A stretch of DNA of 64,000 bases from Fulvimonas soli (lineage in GTDB: Bacteria; Pseudomonadota; Gammaproteobacteria; Xanthomonadales; Rhodanobacteraceae), in NCBI RefSeq assembly GCF_003148905.1, contig NZ_QGHC01000010.1, forward strand, positions 1-64,000, given 5' to 3'. The translations under genes were made by a program, and so were the position numbers. How positions within the stretch are numbered: position 1 is the stretch's first letter; every line of letters begins with the position of its first letter. Below, one piece after another: positions 27,412 through 36,298 of this stretch. The notes beneath the pieces were generated by a model. It ran no database searches, had not been told where the DNA came from, and saw only the letters and a program-made list of their open reading frames with translations.

Positions 27412-28251
27412 ATGTCCGAACGGATACTGATCGCCGGCTGCGGCGACCTGGGGCGCCGCGCGGCCGCGCTGCTGCTGGCGCGCGGCGCCGAGGTGCACGC
27501 GCTGCGCCGCCGCCCGCCGGCGCGGGACGGCGACGGCATCCGCTGGCTCGCCGGCGACCTCACGCAGCCGGCCACGCTGCGCGGGCTGCCGCGCGGCATC
27601 ACCGGCGTGGTCTACGCCCCCGCGCCCGCCGCGCGCGACGAGGCGGCCTATCGCGCCGTGTTCGTCGACGGCCTGCGCCACCTGCTCGGCGCGCTCGATG
27701 GCGCGGTGCTGCGGCGCGTGCTGTTCGTGTCCTCCAGCGCCGTGTACGGCGGGCACGGCGACGCCTGGGTGGACGAGGACACGCCGCCCGCGCCGCCGGG
27801 CTTCAACGGCGCCGTGCTGCTGGCGGCGGAGCGCTGGCTGGCGGCGCAGCCGCTGCCCGCGGTGGCGCTGCGCCTGGCGGGGCTGTACGGGCCGGGCCGG
27901 CTGCAACTGCTCGACCGCCTGCGCCGCGGCGAGGCGCGCGTGCCGCGGGCGCGGCCGTACTGGGCCAACCGCATCCAGGTCGACGACGCGGCCGCGGCGG
28001 TGGCGCACCTGCTGGCGCTGGAGCGGCCGGCGCCGGTCTACGTGGGCGCCGACGACACGCCCTTGCCGCTGGACGCGCTGTACGACCACCTCGCGCGCCT
28101 GCTCGGCGCGCCGTTGCCCGCGGAAGGCCCCGCGCCGGCCGGCGCGGGCGGCAAGCGGCTGCGCAACGCGCGCCTGCGCGCCAGCGGCTGGGCGCCGCGC
28201 TGGCCGGACGCGCGCGCGGGCTATGCGGCCCTGCTGGGGGAGGTGGCTTGA
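27412..28251 (+). CDS. NAD-dependent epimerase/dehydratase-like (YeeZ-type SDR) protein
   Basis: A 279-aa extended short-chain dehydrogenase-like protein. The N-terminal Rossmann motif is [17 protein letters not shown] (glycines G9, G11, G14). The active-site region reads [20 protein letters not shown], keeping Ser and Tyr but with Tyr-x3-Gly rather than YxxxK, as in YeeZ proteins. [10 protein letters not shown] and [12 protein letters not shown] follow. It has a CAGGAG ribosome binding site. Closest family assignment is sugar-nucleotide epimerase-like protein of unknown substrate. It is divergently transcribed from aroK. Confidence 0.85.
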   Translation: MSERILIAGCGDLGRRAAALLLARGAEVHALRRRPPARDGDGIRWLAGDLTQPATLRGLPRGITGVVYAPAPAARDEAAYRAVFVDGLRHLLGALDGAVLRRVLFVSSSAVYGGHGDAWVDEDTPPAPPGFNGAVLLAAERWLAAQPLPAVALRLAGLYGPGRLQLLDRLRRGEARVPRARPYWANRIQVDDAAAAVAHLLALERPAPVYVGADDTPLPLDALYDHLARLLGAPLPAEGPAPAGAGGKRLRNARLRASGWAPRWPDARAGYAALLGEVA

Positions 28252-28758
28252 GGGCCTGTTCGCGCGCTGCCTATGCCCCGCCTGGAGCAGTCCGCGCGTG
28301 GGCACAGGGAAGCGCGAAGGTCCGCGGGGAGGCGCCGTGGATGGCGCCGGCTTTGGGGCGCGAGGAGTGGACGCCGGCCCGCGACGGCGCGGCATGGCGG
28401 GAATTGGGCGAGGGAGCCGGACATCGCGGCCGGAGGCCGCTCCCACAGGGCTTGCGGGGCCTTCGTGGAAGCGGCCTCCGGCCGCGATCGACCTGACGCG
28501 AGGTTGCCGGCGCCGAATGGTCGTGCGCGGTTTTGCCCGGCCGGAGAAGCACGCGGGCGAGAGGGAAGAACAGCAGGCGCGACCTCCACACCGGCCCGCG
28601 CTTCATCCCGCCGGCCTTCCCGGCGATCTTCCCCGGAAGACGGAACTGGCTCCGAGGGCATGGCGGACGGCGCGCTGCCGGCCGCAGCGCGCGCCCGCGT
28701 TTCGCGGCATGCTTCGCCGCGAGGGCGGGAACGGCCCGCCGCACGAGGAGTCCGCGCC
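28252..28758. other. Intergenic region with a palindromic doublet
   Basis: This 507-bp gap lies between the epimerase-like gene and the YbjQ gene. Apart from the repeat doublet at 28423-28488 and the ribosome binding site of the next gene (GAGGAG near 28745), I see no gene, tRNA or clear promoter. Open frames through it lack start signals and familiar sequence. Confidence 0.5.
28423..28488. repeat. Dispersed palindromic repeat doublet (copy 3 of 5)
   Basis: An inverted copy (28423-28446, ATCGCGGCCGGAGGCCGCTC...) precedes a plus copy (28465-28488, GTGGAAGCGGCCTCCGGCCG...), the opposite order to copy 1. Confidence 0.9.
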
Positions 28759-29103
28759 ATGCCAGCGAGCATCCAGCCCCACCTGGTCAGCACCACGAAC
28801 GAGATCCCCGGCCACCGCATCGTCCGCCCGCTGGGCATCGTGCGCGGCATCACCGTGCGCTCGCGCAGCGTGGTGGGCAACGTCGGCGCCGCCCTGCAGA
28901 CCCTGGTCGGCGGCAACATCACCATCTATACCGAGCTATGCGAGAAGGCGCGCGAGGAAGCCTTCGAGCTGATGCTGCGCCACGCCGCGGCGATGGGCGC
29001 CAACGCGGTGGTGGGCATGCGCTACGACGCCAACGAGGTGGCGCAGGGCGTGACCGAGGTGCTGGCCTACGGCACCGCGGTGCAGGCCGAGCCGGCCGGC
29101 TGA
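28759..29103 (+). CDS. YbjQ family (heavy-metal-binding domain) protein
   Basis: A 114-aa YbjQ/UPF0145 family protein. The conserved core is [20 protein letters not shown], followed by [20 protein letters not shown] and [14 protein letters not shown], which closely follows the family pattern. Members form pentamers and were named a putative heavy-metal-binding domain, but no function is established. It has a good GAGGAG ribosome binding site 8 nt before the ATG. The next gene, encoding dodecin, starts about 107 bp downstream. Confidence 0.92.
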   Translation: MPASIQPHLVSTTNEIPGHRIVRPLGIVRGITVRSRSVVGNVGAALQTLVGGNITIYTELCEKAREEAFELMLRHAAAMGANAVVGMRYDANEVAQGVTEVLAYGTAVQAEPAG

Positions 29104-29210
29104 GCTTTGCCGCGGCGCGGCTTGCCCGCCGCGGCCGGCGGCTTCAGACTGCGCGGACCAGGGGGAGCGCGCCGCGCCGTTCGCCGCGGCACCAGCGGAG
29201 GGTTCACGCC

Positions 29211-29414
29211 ATGTCCGTCGCCAAGGTCATCGAGATCAGCTCCTCGTCCGGCAAGGGCATCGAGGATGCCGTGCAGCAGGGCCTGTCCAAGATCGCCGAG
29301 TCGGTGAAGCACATCAAGGGCGCCTGGGTCAACGACATCAAGGTGGTCACCGCGGAGAACGGCAAGGTGACCGAGTGGCGCGTCAACATGCGCGTCAACT
29401 TCGTGGTGGAGTGA
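29211..29414 (+). CDS. Dodecin, flavin-binding dodecamer
   Basis: A 67-aa dodecin. The sequence follows the family closely: SVAKVIEISSSSGKGIEDAV, then KIAESVKHIKGAWVNDIKVV, with the flavin-stacking Trp in GAWV and the ending WRVNMRVNFVVE. Dodecins form hollow 12-mers that store and protect flavins or flavin-CoA adducts. Length is exactly typical. A GGAGGG-type ribosome binding site precedes the ATG. It converges with the glycerate kinase gene 15 bp later. Confidence 0.95.
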   Translation: MSVAKVIEISSSSGKGIEDAVQQGLSKIAESVKHIKGAWVNDIKVVTAENGKVTEWRVNMRVNFVVE

Positions 29415-29423
29415 GCGCGCCGG

Positions 29424-29449
29424 CCGGGCTCAGTTGTGGCTGAGCCCGG
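29424..29449. terminator. Possible bidirectional terminator hairpin
   Basis: CCGGGCTCA (29424-29432) pairs perfectly with TGAGCCCGG (29441-29449) across an 8-nt loop, between the convergent dodecin and kinase genes. There is no T-run, and it overlaps the last codons of the kinase, so termination is only a possibility. Confidence 0.4.
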
Positions 29450-30260
29450 TGACGTGGCGCTCGGTGTCGTACTCGACCACGCTGTCGGCCAGCGCCGGCA
29501 GCGTGGCCAGCGCGTGCCGGCTCAGGCGCTCGAAGTGGGCGAGGAAGCGCACCATCGCCTCCGCGTCCATCGCCAGCGGCGCGTGGCGGGCGAGCAGGCG
29601 CTCCTCCTCCTCGCTGCGCCAGCGGCGCACCACGTCCCAGTTCGGCGCCTGCAGCACGATCAGCGCGTCGAGCTTGCGCCACAGCGGCTGGTAGGCGCGC
29701 AGCTGCTTGTTGACCCAGCGGCGCCAGGCGCCGTCGGGGTCATCGGCGCGTTCCAGCGCGTTGACCGGCTTCTCCAGCGCCGACTGCAGCTGCGGGCGCA
29801 GGCCCAGCGCCCAGCCCTCCAGGATCACCAGCCGCGGCGGGCGGACCACCTTGGGCCAGCGCGAGGGCGGGATGCGCGTGTCGCGGCCCTTGTCGAAGCG
29901 CGGCCAGGCCACCGGCAGCTTGTCCGAGGCGTGCGGCAGCGCGGCCAGCACCGACAGCAGCAGCTCGATCTCGTGGGTGCCCGGCACGCCGCGGGTGCGC
30001 AGCAGCGGATGCACCTCGCGCGCCAGCGTCTCGCGCTCGGCGCGGGAGTAGTAGAAGTCGTCCAGCGAGAGCACCTCGGTGGGCCAGCCGCGCGCCTCCG
30101 CCTCGGCCTTCATCACCCGCGCCAGGGTGCTCTTGCCGCTGCCCTGCAGGCCGGACAGGCCCAGCAGGTAGGGGCGCTTGGCGCGGGCGATGCGGCCCGC
30201 GTAATGGTCGAGCAGATGGCCGGCCAGGGCCTGGTTCTGCATGCTAGCATCCGGGTTCAT
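29430..30260 (-). CDS. D-glycerate 3-kinase-like P-loop kinase
   Basis: A 276-aa kinase resembling the plant/yeast-type glycerate 3-kinase (GLYK) group, related to phosphoribulokinase and uridine kinase. Walker A is GLSGLQGSGKST, followed by EVLSLDDFYYSRAERETLAR and the family phrase LLRTRGVPGTHEIELL; RFDKGRDTRIPPSRWP is a further GLYK hallmark. It would phosphorylate D-glycerate to 3-phosphoglycerate or an analogous acceptor. Starts are possible at 30260 (MNPDAS) or 30242 (MQNQALAGH); I give the longer. It is divergent from pdxH with only a 39-bp gap. Confidence 0.82.
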   Translation of the reverse strand: MNPDASMQNQALAGHLLDHYAGRIARAKRPYLLGLSGLQGSGKSTLARVMKAEAEARGWPTEVLSLDDFYYSRAERETLAREVHPLLRTRGVPGTHEIELLLSVLAALPHASDKLPVAWPRFDKGRDTRIPPSRWPKVVRPPRLVILEGWALGLRPQLQSALEKPVNALERADDPDGAWRRWVNKQLRAYQPLWRKLDALIVLQAPNWDVVRRWRSEEEERLLARHAPLAMDAEAMVRFLAHFERLSRHALATLPALADSVVEYDTERHVTGLSHN

Positions 30261-30299
30261 CGCGCCATGATGGCGCGAGCCGGCCGCGATGCAAGAGCC

Positions 30300-30887
30300 A
30301 TGCTGAAACCCGAGATCCTGGACACCTTCCTGCTGCTGCTGGACCAGGCCAAGGCGGCCGGCGAACCCGAGCCCACCGCGACGAACCTGGCCACCGCCGA
30401 CGCGGCCGGCCGGGTCAGCTCGCGCATCGTGCTGCTGAAGGGCGCCGACGAGCGCGGCTTCCGCTTCTTCACCAACTACCAGAGCGACAAGGGCGCGCAG
30501 CTGGAGGCGCACCCGCAGGCGGCGCTGTGCTTCCACTGGAAGCTGCTGCGCGAGGGCGTGCAGGTGCGCGCGGAGGGCGCGGTGCGCAAGCTGCAGGCGG
30601 AGGAGTCCGACGCCTACTTCGCCACCCGCCCGCGCGGCAGCCAGCTCGGCGCCTGGGCCTCGCTGCAGTCGCAGACGCTGCCCGACCGCGAGGCCTTCGA
30701 GCAGCGCCTGGCGCGCTACGGGCACGAGTTCGAGGGCCGCGAGGTGCCGCGCCCGCCGCACTGGGGCGGCTACGTGCTGGAGCCGGACATGGTGGAGTTC
30801 TGGTACGGCGCCCAGTTCCGCCTGCACGAGCGCGTGCGCTGGAGCCGGCACGGCCAGACCTGGACCAGCCGGCTGCTGTACCCGTAG
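30300..30887 (+). CDS. pdxH: Pyridoxamine 5'-phosphate oxidase
   Basis: A 195-aa FMN-dependent oxidase that makes pyridoxal 5'-phosphate from PNP or PMP. Characteristic stretches are NLATADAAGRVSSRIVLLKG, FRFFTNYQSDKGAQLEAHPQ, the FMN/PLP-binding RPRGSQLGAWASLQSQ and the C-terminal signature VEFWYGAQFRLHERVRW...SRLLYP. I start at 30300 (MLKPEIL); an in-frame ATG near 30270 would add about ten residues. It is followed 9 bp later by the YjbQ gene in the same direction, an apparent operon with the BtuF-like gene. Confidence 0.95.
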   Translation: MLKPEILDTFLLLLDQAKAAGEPEPTATNLATADAAGRVSSRIVLLKGADERGFRFFTNYQSDKGAQLEAHPQAALCFHWKLLREGVQVRAEGAVRKLQAEESDAYFATRPRGSQLGAWASLQSQTLPDREAFEQRLARYGHEFEGREVPRPPHWGGYVLEPDMVEFWYGAQFRLHERVRWSRHGQTWTSRLLYP

Positions 30888-30896
30888 GCGGCGGCG

Positions 30897-31334
<438 letters not shown>

Positions 31335-31339
31335 GCGGC

Positions 31340-32158
31340 ATGGCCGACGCCTACCCGCAGCGCATCGTCTGCCTCACCGAGGAGCCGACCGAGGTGCTCT
31401 ACGCGCTGGGCGAGGAGCGGCGCATCGTGGGCATCTCCGGCTTCACCGTGCGCCCGGCGCGGGCGCGCCGGGAAAAGCCCAGGGTCTCGGCGTTCACCAG
31501 CGCGAAGATCGGCCAGATCCTGGCGCTCGCGCCGGACCTGGCGATCGGCTTTTCCGACATCCAGGCCGACATCGCGCGCGAGCTGATCGCCGCCGGGGTG
31601 GAGGTGTGGATCAGCAACCACCGCAGCGTGGACGGCATCCTCGCCTACATCCGCCGGCTCGGTGCGATGGTCGGCGCGCACGAGCGGTCCGAGGCCTACG
31701 CGCGATGCGCCGAGGCCCACCTCGCCGCGGTGCGCGCGGCGGCCGCGAAGCTGCCGCGGCGGCCGAAGGTGTACTTCGAGGAATGGGACGAGCCGCCGAT
31801 CACCGGCATCCGCTGGGTGGCCGAGCTGGTCCGCATCGCCGGCGGCGACGACGTGTTTCCCGAGCTGGCACGGGAGCCGCTGGCGAAGCGGCGCATCCTG
31901 GCCGATCCCGGCGAGGTCGTGCGCCGCGCGCCGGACCTCATCCTCGGCTCGTGGTGCGGCAAGCGCTTCCGCCCGGAGAAGGTCGCGGCGCGGCCGGGCT
32001 GGGCGGCGATCCCCGCGGTGCGCGACGGCGAGCTGCACGAGATCAAGTCGCCGCTCATCCTGCAGCCGGGCCCGGCGGCGCTGTTCGACGGGCTGGACGC
32101 GCTGCATGCCGTGATCGCGGCATGGGCGGTAAGACGGGGAGCGGGTGAAGAGGAGTGA
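31340..32158 (+). CDS. BtuF-like cobalamin/corrinoid-binding protein without signal peptide
   Basis: A 272-aa protein of the helical-backbone metal-receptor (BtuF/FepB) superfamily. It begins RIVCLTEEPTEVLYALGEER and contains FTSAKIGQILALAPDLAIGF, EVWISNHRSVDGILAYIRRL, PKVYFEEWDEPPITGIRWVA and DLILGSWCGKRFRPEKVAAR, a variant common in proteobacteria as cobalamin-binding protein. Unlike canonical ABC substrate-binding proteins it has no signal peptide or lipobox at the start chosen, and no permease or ATPase gene is nearby. It may be cytoplasmic and bind a corrinoid or other tetrapyrrole. Its stop lies inside an inverted repeat. Confidence 0.78.
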   Translation: MADAYPQRIVCLTEEPTEVLYALGEERRIVGISGFTVRPARARREKPRVSAFTSAKIGQILALAPDLAIGFSDIQADIARELIAAGVEVWISNHRSVDGILAYIRRLGAMVGAHERSEAYARCAEAHLAAVRAAAAKLPRRPKVYFEEWDEPPITGIRWVAELVRIAGGDDVFPELAREPLAKRRILADPGEVVRRAPDLILGSWCGKRFRPEKVAARPGWAAIPAVRDGELHEIKSPLILQPGPAALFDGLDALHAVIAAWAVRRGAGEEE

Positions 32159-32228
32159 GAAGTGAGCGGGGAGCCGAAGCGGGTGGCCGAGCCGGCCTTT
32201 CTCTCACTCCTCACTTCTCTCCACTCGC
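32141..32228. repeat. Imperfect inverted repeat of GAGTGAG motifs
   Basis: The left arm (32141-32166, containing AGGAGTGAGAAGTGAG) and right arm (32203-32228, containing CTCACTCCTCACTTCTCT) match at 22 of 26 positions as inverted copies. They flank a 36-bp loop between the convergent BtuF-like and yggT genes; the left arm includes the BtuF-like stop codon. It may act as a bidirectional terminator or be a mobile repeat. Confidence 0.8.
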
Positions 32229-32230
32229 TC

Positions 32231-32800
32231 TTATCCCGCCAGCCTCGCCCCGAGGTCGTACAGCGGCGCGGCCACCAGCAGCCGCGCCAGCAGCAGCGCC
32301 ACGATCACCACGGTGGGCGAGAAGTCGATCATGCCCACGGTCAGCCGGCCGCGCAGCGGACGCAGCAGCGGCGCCGCCAGCGCGCCGGCGAAGCGCAGCA
32401 GCGGGTGGTAGCCGTCCGGCTGCAGCATGCTGAGCAGGCTCCAGCCGAACACCAGCACCAGCCAGGTGATCAGCACGAAGTCGACCAGCGCGGCGACCGC
32501 CAGCACGAGCAGGCCCGGCAGCGCGGGCACGAAGCCGGCCAGCGCCGCCAGCGCGAGCTGCTTGAGCAGCAGCACCAGCCAGGCGACCAGCAGCGCGGCC
32601 AGGTTGAGCCGCCGCCAGTTCGGCAGCACCCGGCGCAGCGGCGCCAGCACCGGGTTGGAATAGCGGTAGACGAACTGGCTGAGCGGGTTGTGGAAGTCCG
32701 CGCGGCTGGCCTCGGCCAGCAGGCGCAGCACGAACAGCGCGGCGGCCGCGTCGAAGACCAGGCCGAGCAGCAGCGAGAAGGCGTTGAGCAGGTAGGTCAT
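32231..32800 (-). CDS. yggT: YggT family membrane protein
   Basis: A 189-aa membrane protein made of two YGGT domains, each with two hydrophobic helices. The family motif appears near the start as FHNPLSQFVYRYSNPVLAPL and again, diverged, as LLRFAGALAAPLLRPLRGRL. YggT proteins are linked to osmotic tolerance and envelope or division functions, without a defined mechanism. The ATG overlaps the proC stop by 4 bp (32797-32800), so proC-yggT are translationally coupled, as in Pseudomonas and E. coli relatives. Confidence 0.92.
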   Translation of the reverse strand: MTYLLNAFSLLLGLVFDAAAALFVLRLLAEASRADFHNPLSQFVYRYSNPVLAPLRRVLPNWRRLNLAALLVAWLVLLLKQLALAALAGFVPALPGLLVLAVAALVDFVLITWLVLVFGWSLLSMLQPDGYHPLLRFAGALAAPLLRPLRGRLTVGMIDFSPTVVIVALLLARLLVAAPLYDLGARLAG

Positions 32801-33618
32801 GCCGTCTTGTCCAGTTCGGCGGCGAGCTCCTCGCCGCGGCGGGCGGCGGCGGCCACGGCGCGGGCGACGATGCGTCCCAGCCCGTCGGCGGCGAAGCTCT
32901 CCAGCGCCGCCTGGGTGGTGCCGTTGGGCGAGGTCACCCGCCGGCGCAGCTCGCCCGGCGCCTCGCCGCCCTCGGACAGCATGCGGCCGGCGCCCAGGCA
33001 GGTCTGCACCGCCAGCGCGCGCGCCGTCTCGCGCGGCAGGCCCTGCGCCACCGCGGCGTCCTCCAGCGCCTCGACCAGGGCGAAGAAGTAGGCCGGCCCC
33101 GAGCCGGACAGCGCGGTGACCGTGTCCATCAGCCGCTCGTCGTCGATCCAGCGGGTCAGCCCCACCGCGTCGAGGATGTGCTGCGCCTGCGCCCGCTGCG
33201 GCGGGCTCACCCGCGCGTTGGCGACCAGCCCGGTGGCGCCGGCGCCGATCAGCGCCGGGGTGTTGGGCATGCAGCGCACGATCGGCAGCGCGCCGAACCA
33301 GCGCTCGAGCTGGTCCAGCCGCACGCCGGCGGCGATCGAGATCAGCAGCGGGCGCTGGCGCTGCAGGGCGTCGCGCAGGCCGTCGCGGATCGCCGGCATC
33401 ACCTGCGGCTTCACCGCCAGCACCACCACGTCGGCGTCGGCCACGGCCAGCGGGTTCTCGGCGTAGGCGGCCACGCCGAACTCGCGGCCCAGCGCCTCGC
33501 GCGCGCCGGCCTGCGGCTCGGCCACGCGGATGGCGCCGGTCGGCACGCCGGTCTTGAGCAGGCCGCCGATCAGGCTGCGCGCCATGTTGCCGCCGCCGAT
33601 GAAGGCGAGTCGGGTCAT
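32797..33618 (-). CDS. proC: Pyrroline-5-carboxylate reductase
   Basis: A 273-aa NAD(P)H-dependent reductase for the last step of proline synthesis. The N-terminal Rossmann motif is LAFIGGGNMARSLIGGLL, with VVVLAVKPQVMPAIRDGL, RCMPNTPALIGAGATGLVAN and the C-terminal signature TALSGSGPAYFFALVEALED and LRRRVTSPNGTTQAALESF. Normal length. The usual upstream partner yggS (PLP-binding) is absent; instead the divergent pilT gene begins 289 bp away. Confidence 0.96.
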   Translation of the reverse strand: MTRLAFIGGGNMARSLIGGLLKTGVPTGAIRVAEPQAGAREALGREFGVAAYAENPLAVADADVVVLAVKPQVMPAIRDGLRDALQRQRPLLISIAAGVRLDQLERWFGALPIVRCMPNTPALIGAGATGLVANARVSPPQRAQAQHILDAVGLTRWIDDERLMDTVTALSGSGPAYFFALVEALEDAAVAQGLPRETARALAVQTCLGAGRMLSEGGEAPGELRRRVTSPNGTTQAALESFAADGLGRIVARAVAAAARRGEELAAELDKTA

Positions 33619-33907
33619 CGTCAGTCCTCGTCGATGGGAGCGCCTACCTTACCGGAGCGGCCGCGTCCGGGCACCGGGGCGCGACACCGGCGCAACCGGG
33701 TTCGCACTTTCGCCATCCACCCGAGGAAAGACTGGTCGCGCCGGCCCCGGCGCGAGTAGTATCGGCCCGCTGCAAGGGGGATTCCGGGGCAACGGTCGTA
33801 CGACGGCGCATCCGGCCGGACGCCGGCCAGCCGGTCGTCGGTTCTCCCGCCCGCGTCCAGCGGCAGCAGGGAATTCCGTCCAGACGATCGGTTGAGGGGA
33901 ACGACAG
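33619..33907. other. Divergent proC/pilT control region
   Basis: A 289-bp gap between proC and pilT. A weak plus-strand -10-like TAGTAT lies near 33755 and pilT has the ribosome binding site GAGGGGAA just before its ATG. No small gene or repeat is recognisable, and the site in other genomes of yggS carries nothing similar here. Confidence 0.4.
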
Positions 33908-34945
33908 ATGGATATCGCCGAACTGCTTGCCTTCTCGGTCAAGAACAAGGCCTCGGACCTGCACCTTTCGGCCGGCCTGCCGCCGATGATCCGCGTGGAC
34001 GGCGACGTGCGCCGCATCAACATCCCGGCGCTGGAGCACAAGCAGGTGCACGCGCTGGTGTACGACATCATGTCGGACAAGCAGCGCCGCGACTACGAGG
34101 AATTCCTCGAGGTCGACTTCTCCTTCGAGATCCCCGGCCTGGCGCGCTTCCGCGTCAATGCGTTCAACCAGAACCGCGGCGCCGGCGCGGTGTTCCGCAC
34201 CATTCCTTCGGAAGTGCTCACGCTGGAGGACCTGGGCGCGCCCAAGGTGTTCCGCGAGCTGATCGAGCAGCCGCAGGGGCTGATCCTGGTCACCGGCCCC
34301 ACCGGCTCGGGCAAGTCCACCACGCTGGCGGCGATGGTCGACCACATCAACAAGAACGAGTACGGCCACATCCTCACCATCGAGGACCCGATCGAGTTCG
34401 TGCACACCTCGCAGAAGTGCCTGGTCAACCAGCGCGAGGTGCACCGCGACACGCACGGCTTCAACGAGGCGCTGCGCTCGGCGCTGCGCGAGGACCCGGA
34501 CTACATCCTGGTCGGCGAGATGCGCGACATCGAGACCATCCGCCTGGCGCTGACCGCCGCGGAGACCGGCCACCTGGTGTTCGCCACCCTGCACACCAGC
34601 TCGGCGGCCAAGACCATCGACCGCATCATCGACGTGTTCCCGGCCGGCGAGAAGCCGATGGTGCGCTCGATGCTGTCCGAATCGTTGCGCGCGGTGATCA
34701 GCCAGTCGCTGCTGAAGAAGGTGGGCGGCGGCCGCATCGCGGCGCACGAGATCATGGTCGGCATCCCCGCCATCCGCAACCTGATCCGCGAGGACAAGGT
34801 GGCGCAGATGTACTCGGCGATCCAGACCGGCCAGCAGTACGGCATGCAGACGCTGGACCAGAACCTGCAGGACCTGGTCAAGCGCGGCCTGGTGGCGCGC
34901 CAGCAGGCGGCGGCGTATGCCAAGAACAAGGACATCTTCAAGTGA
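33908..34945 (+). CDS. pilT: Type IV pilus retraction ATPase PilT
   Basis: A 345-aa hexameric secretion ATPase that powers pilus disassembly and twitching. It starts MDIAELLAFSVKNKASDLHL. Walker A is LVTGPTGSGKSTTLAAMVDH, the Asp box ILTIEDPIEFVH, Walker B LRSALREDPDYILVGEMRD and the His box TGHLVFATLHTSSAAKTIDR. The C-terminal AIRNLIREDKVAQMYSAIQT (AIRNLIRE motif) is the retraction-specific signature. The closely related pilU follows after a 163-bp gap holding a long inverted repeat, and the pil chemosensory genes lie 8 kb downstream. Confidence 0.97.
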   Translation: MDIAELLAFSVKNKASDLHLSAGLPPMIRVDGDVRRINIPALEHKQVHALVYDIMSDKQRRDYEEFLEVDFSFEIPGLARFRVNAFNQNRGAGAVFRTIPSEVLTLEDLGAPKVFRELIEQPQGLILVTGPTGSGKSTTLAAMVDHINKNEYGHILTIEDPIEFVHTSQKCLVNQREVHRDTHGFNEALRSALREDPDYILVGEMRDIETIRLALTAAETGHLVFATLHTSSAAKTIDRIIDVFPAGEKPMVRSMLSESLRAVISQSLLKKVGGGRIAAHEIMVGIPAIRNLIREDKVAQMYSAIQTGQQYGMQTLDQNLQDLVKRGLVARQQAAAYAKNKDIFK

Positions 34946-34948
34946 GGC

Positions 34949-35088
34949 GGGGAACCGGGAACAGGGAACGGGGAACGTCGCGCCTGCCGCGGACGGCGGC
35001 CCGCGGCGCTGCCCGGCCGGCTGATCAGAGCCCGCGCTTCGGCTGCTTCCCGTGCCATGCGTTCCCCGTTCCCTGTTCCCCGTTCCCC
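34949..35088. repeat. Long inverted repeat of GGGAAC heptads between pilT and pilU
   Basis: A 29-nt left arm (34949-34977) and right arm (35060-35088) are inverted copies with 28 of 29 positions matching; both are built from GGGAACN units such as GGGAACAGGGAACGGGGAAC. The loop is 82 nt. It starts 4 nt after the pilT stop, and the right arm ends 21 nt before the pilU start, so a transcript could fold it before the pilU ribosome binding site. Confidence 0.9.
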
Positions 35089-35108
35089 GCCCCGGGAGGC
35101 TCCCAGCC

Positions 35109-36275
35109 ATGAGCGACTTCGACTTCACCTCCTTCCTCAAGCTGATGGTGCACAAGAAGGCCTCGGACCTGTTCATCACGGCCGGCGTGCCGCCGTCGAT
35201 GAAGGTGCAGGGGCGCATCGTGCCGATCACGCAGAGCCCGCTGTCGGCGCAGCAGTCGCGCGACATGGTGCTCAACGTGATGACGCCCTCGCAGCGCGAG
35301 GAGTTCGAGAAGACCCACGAGTGCCAGTTCGCGATCTCCGCGCAGGGCGTAGGCCGCTTCCGCGTGTCGTGCTTCTACCAGCGCAACTGCGTCGGCATGG
35401 TGCTGCGCCGGATCGAGTCGAAGATCCCGACGGTGGAGGAGCTCAACCTGCCGCCGATCATCAAGCAGCTGGCGATGACCAAGCGCGGCATCATCATCTT
35501 CGTCGGCGGCACCGGCACCGGCAAGTCCACCTCGCTGGCGGCGATGATCGGCTACCGCAACCAGAACTCGACCGGCCACATCATCACCATCGAGGACCCG
35601 ATCGAGTACGTGCACAAGCACGAGGGCTGCATCATCACTCAGCGCGAGCTGGGCATCGACACCGACAGCTGGGAGAACGCGCTGAAGAACACCCTGCGCC
35701 AGGCGCCGGACGTGATCATGATCGGCGAGGTGCGCACGCGCGAGACGATGGAATACGCCATCAACTTCTCCGAGACCGGCCACCTGTGCCTGTGCACGCT
35801 GCACGCCAACAACGCCAACCAGGCGATCGACCGCATCCTGCACTTCTTCCCGGAGGACCGCCGGCCGCAGCTGTTCATGGACCTGTCGCTGAACCTCAAG
35901 GGCATCGTGGCGCAGCAGCTCATCCCCACCCCGGACGGCAAGGCCCGCCGCGTGGCGGTGGAGGTGCTGCTCGGCACGCCGCTGGTGCAGGACTACATCC
36001 GCCAGGGCGAGATCCACAAGCTCAAGGAAGTGATGAAGGAATCCACCAACCTCGGCATGAAGACCTTCGACCAGAGCCTGGTCGAGCTCTACCACGCCGG
36101 CGAGATCAGCTACGAGGACGCGCTGCGCCACGCCGACAGCTCCAACGAGGTGCGCCTGCGCATCAAGCTCGCCCAGGGCGGCGACGCGCACACCCTGTCG
36201 CAGGGCCTGGAGGGCGTCGAGCTGGAGGAGACCCGCGACGGCAAGACCTTCGGCGGCGGCATGCTGTACCGCTGA
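35109..36275 (+). CDS. pilU: Type IV pilus accessory retraction ATPase PilU
   Basis: A 388-aa PilT paralogue that supports retraction force together with PilT. It starts MSDFDFTSFLKLMVHKKASD. Walker A is FVGGTGTGKSTSLAAMIGYR, the Asp box is TIEDPIEYVHKHEG, Walker B is LRQAPDVIMIGEVRTRETME, and the His box is TGHLCLCTLHANNANQAIDR. The longer C-terminal tail (after YEDALRHADSSNEVRLRIKL) is typical of PilU. A GGGAGG ribosome binding site precedes the ATG. It is followed by a strong terminator. Confidence 0.96.
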   Translation: MSDFDFTSFLKLMVHKKASDLFITAGVPPSMKVQGRIVPITQSPLSAQQSRDMVLNVMTPSQREEFEKTHECQFAISAQGVGRFRVSCFYQRNCVGMVLRRIESKIPTVEELNLPPIIKQLAMTKRGIIIFVGGTGTGKSTSLAAMIGYRNQNSTGHIITIEDPIEYVHKHEGCIITQRELGIDTDSWENALKNTLRQAPDVIMIGEVRTRETMEYAINFSETGHLCLCTLHANNANQAIDRILHFFPEDRRPQLFMDLSLNLKGIVAQQLIPTPDGKARRVAVEVLLGTPLVQDYIRQGEIHKLKEVMKESTNLGMKTFDQSLVELYHAGEISYEDALRHADSSNEVRLRIKLAQGGDAHTLSQGLEGVELEETRDGKTFGGGMLYR

Positions 36276-36298
36276 AGCCGCGCGGGCGGCACGGGCAC

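Noticed and set aside
28252-28758. A pseudogene or additional gene in the gap before ybjQ
   Set aside because: No frame shows familiar protein sequence or a start signal; the interval holds only the repeat doublet.
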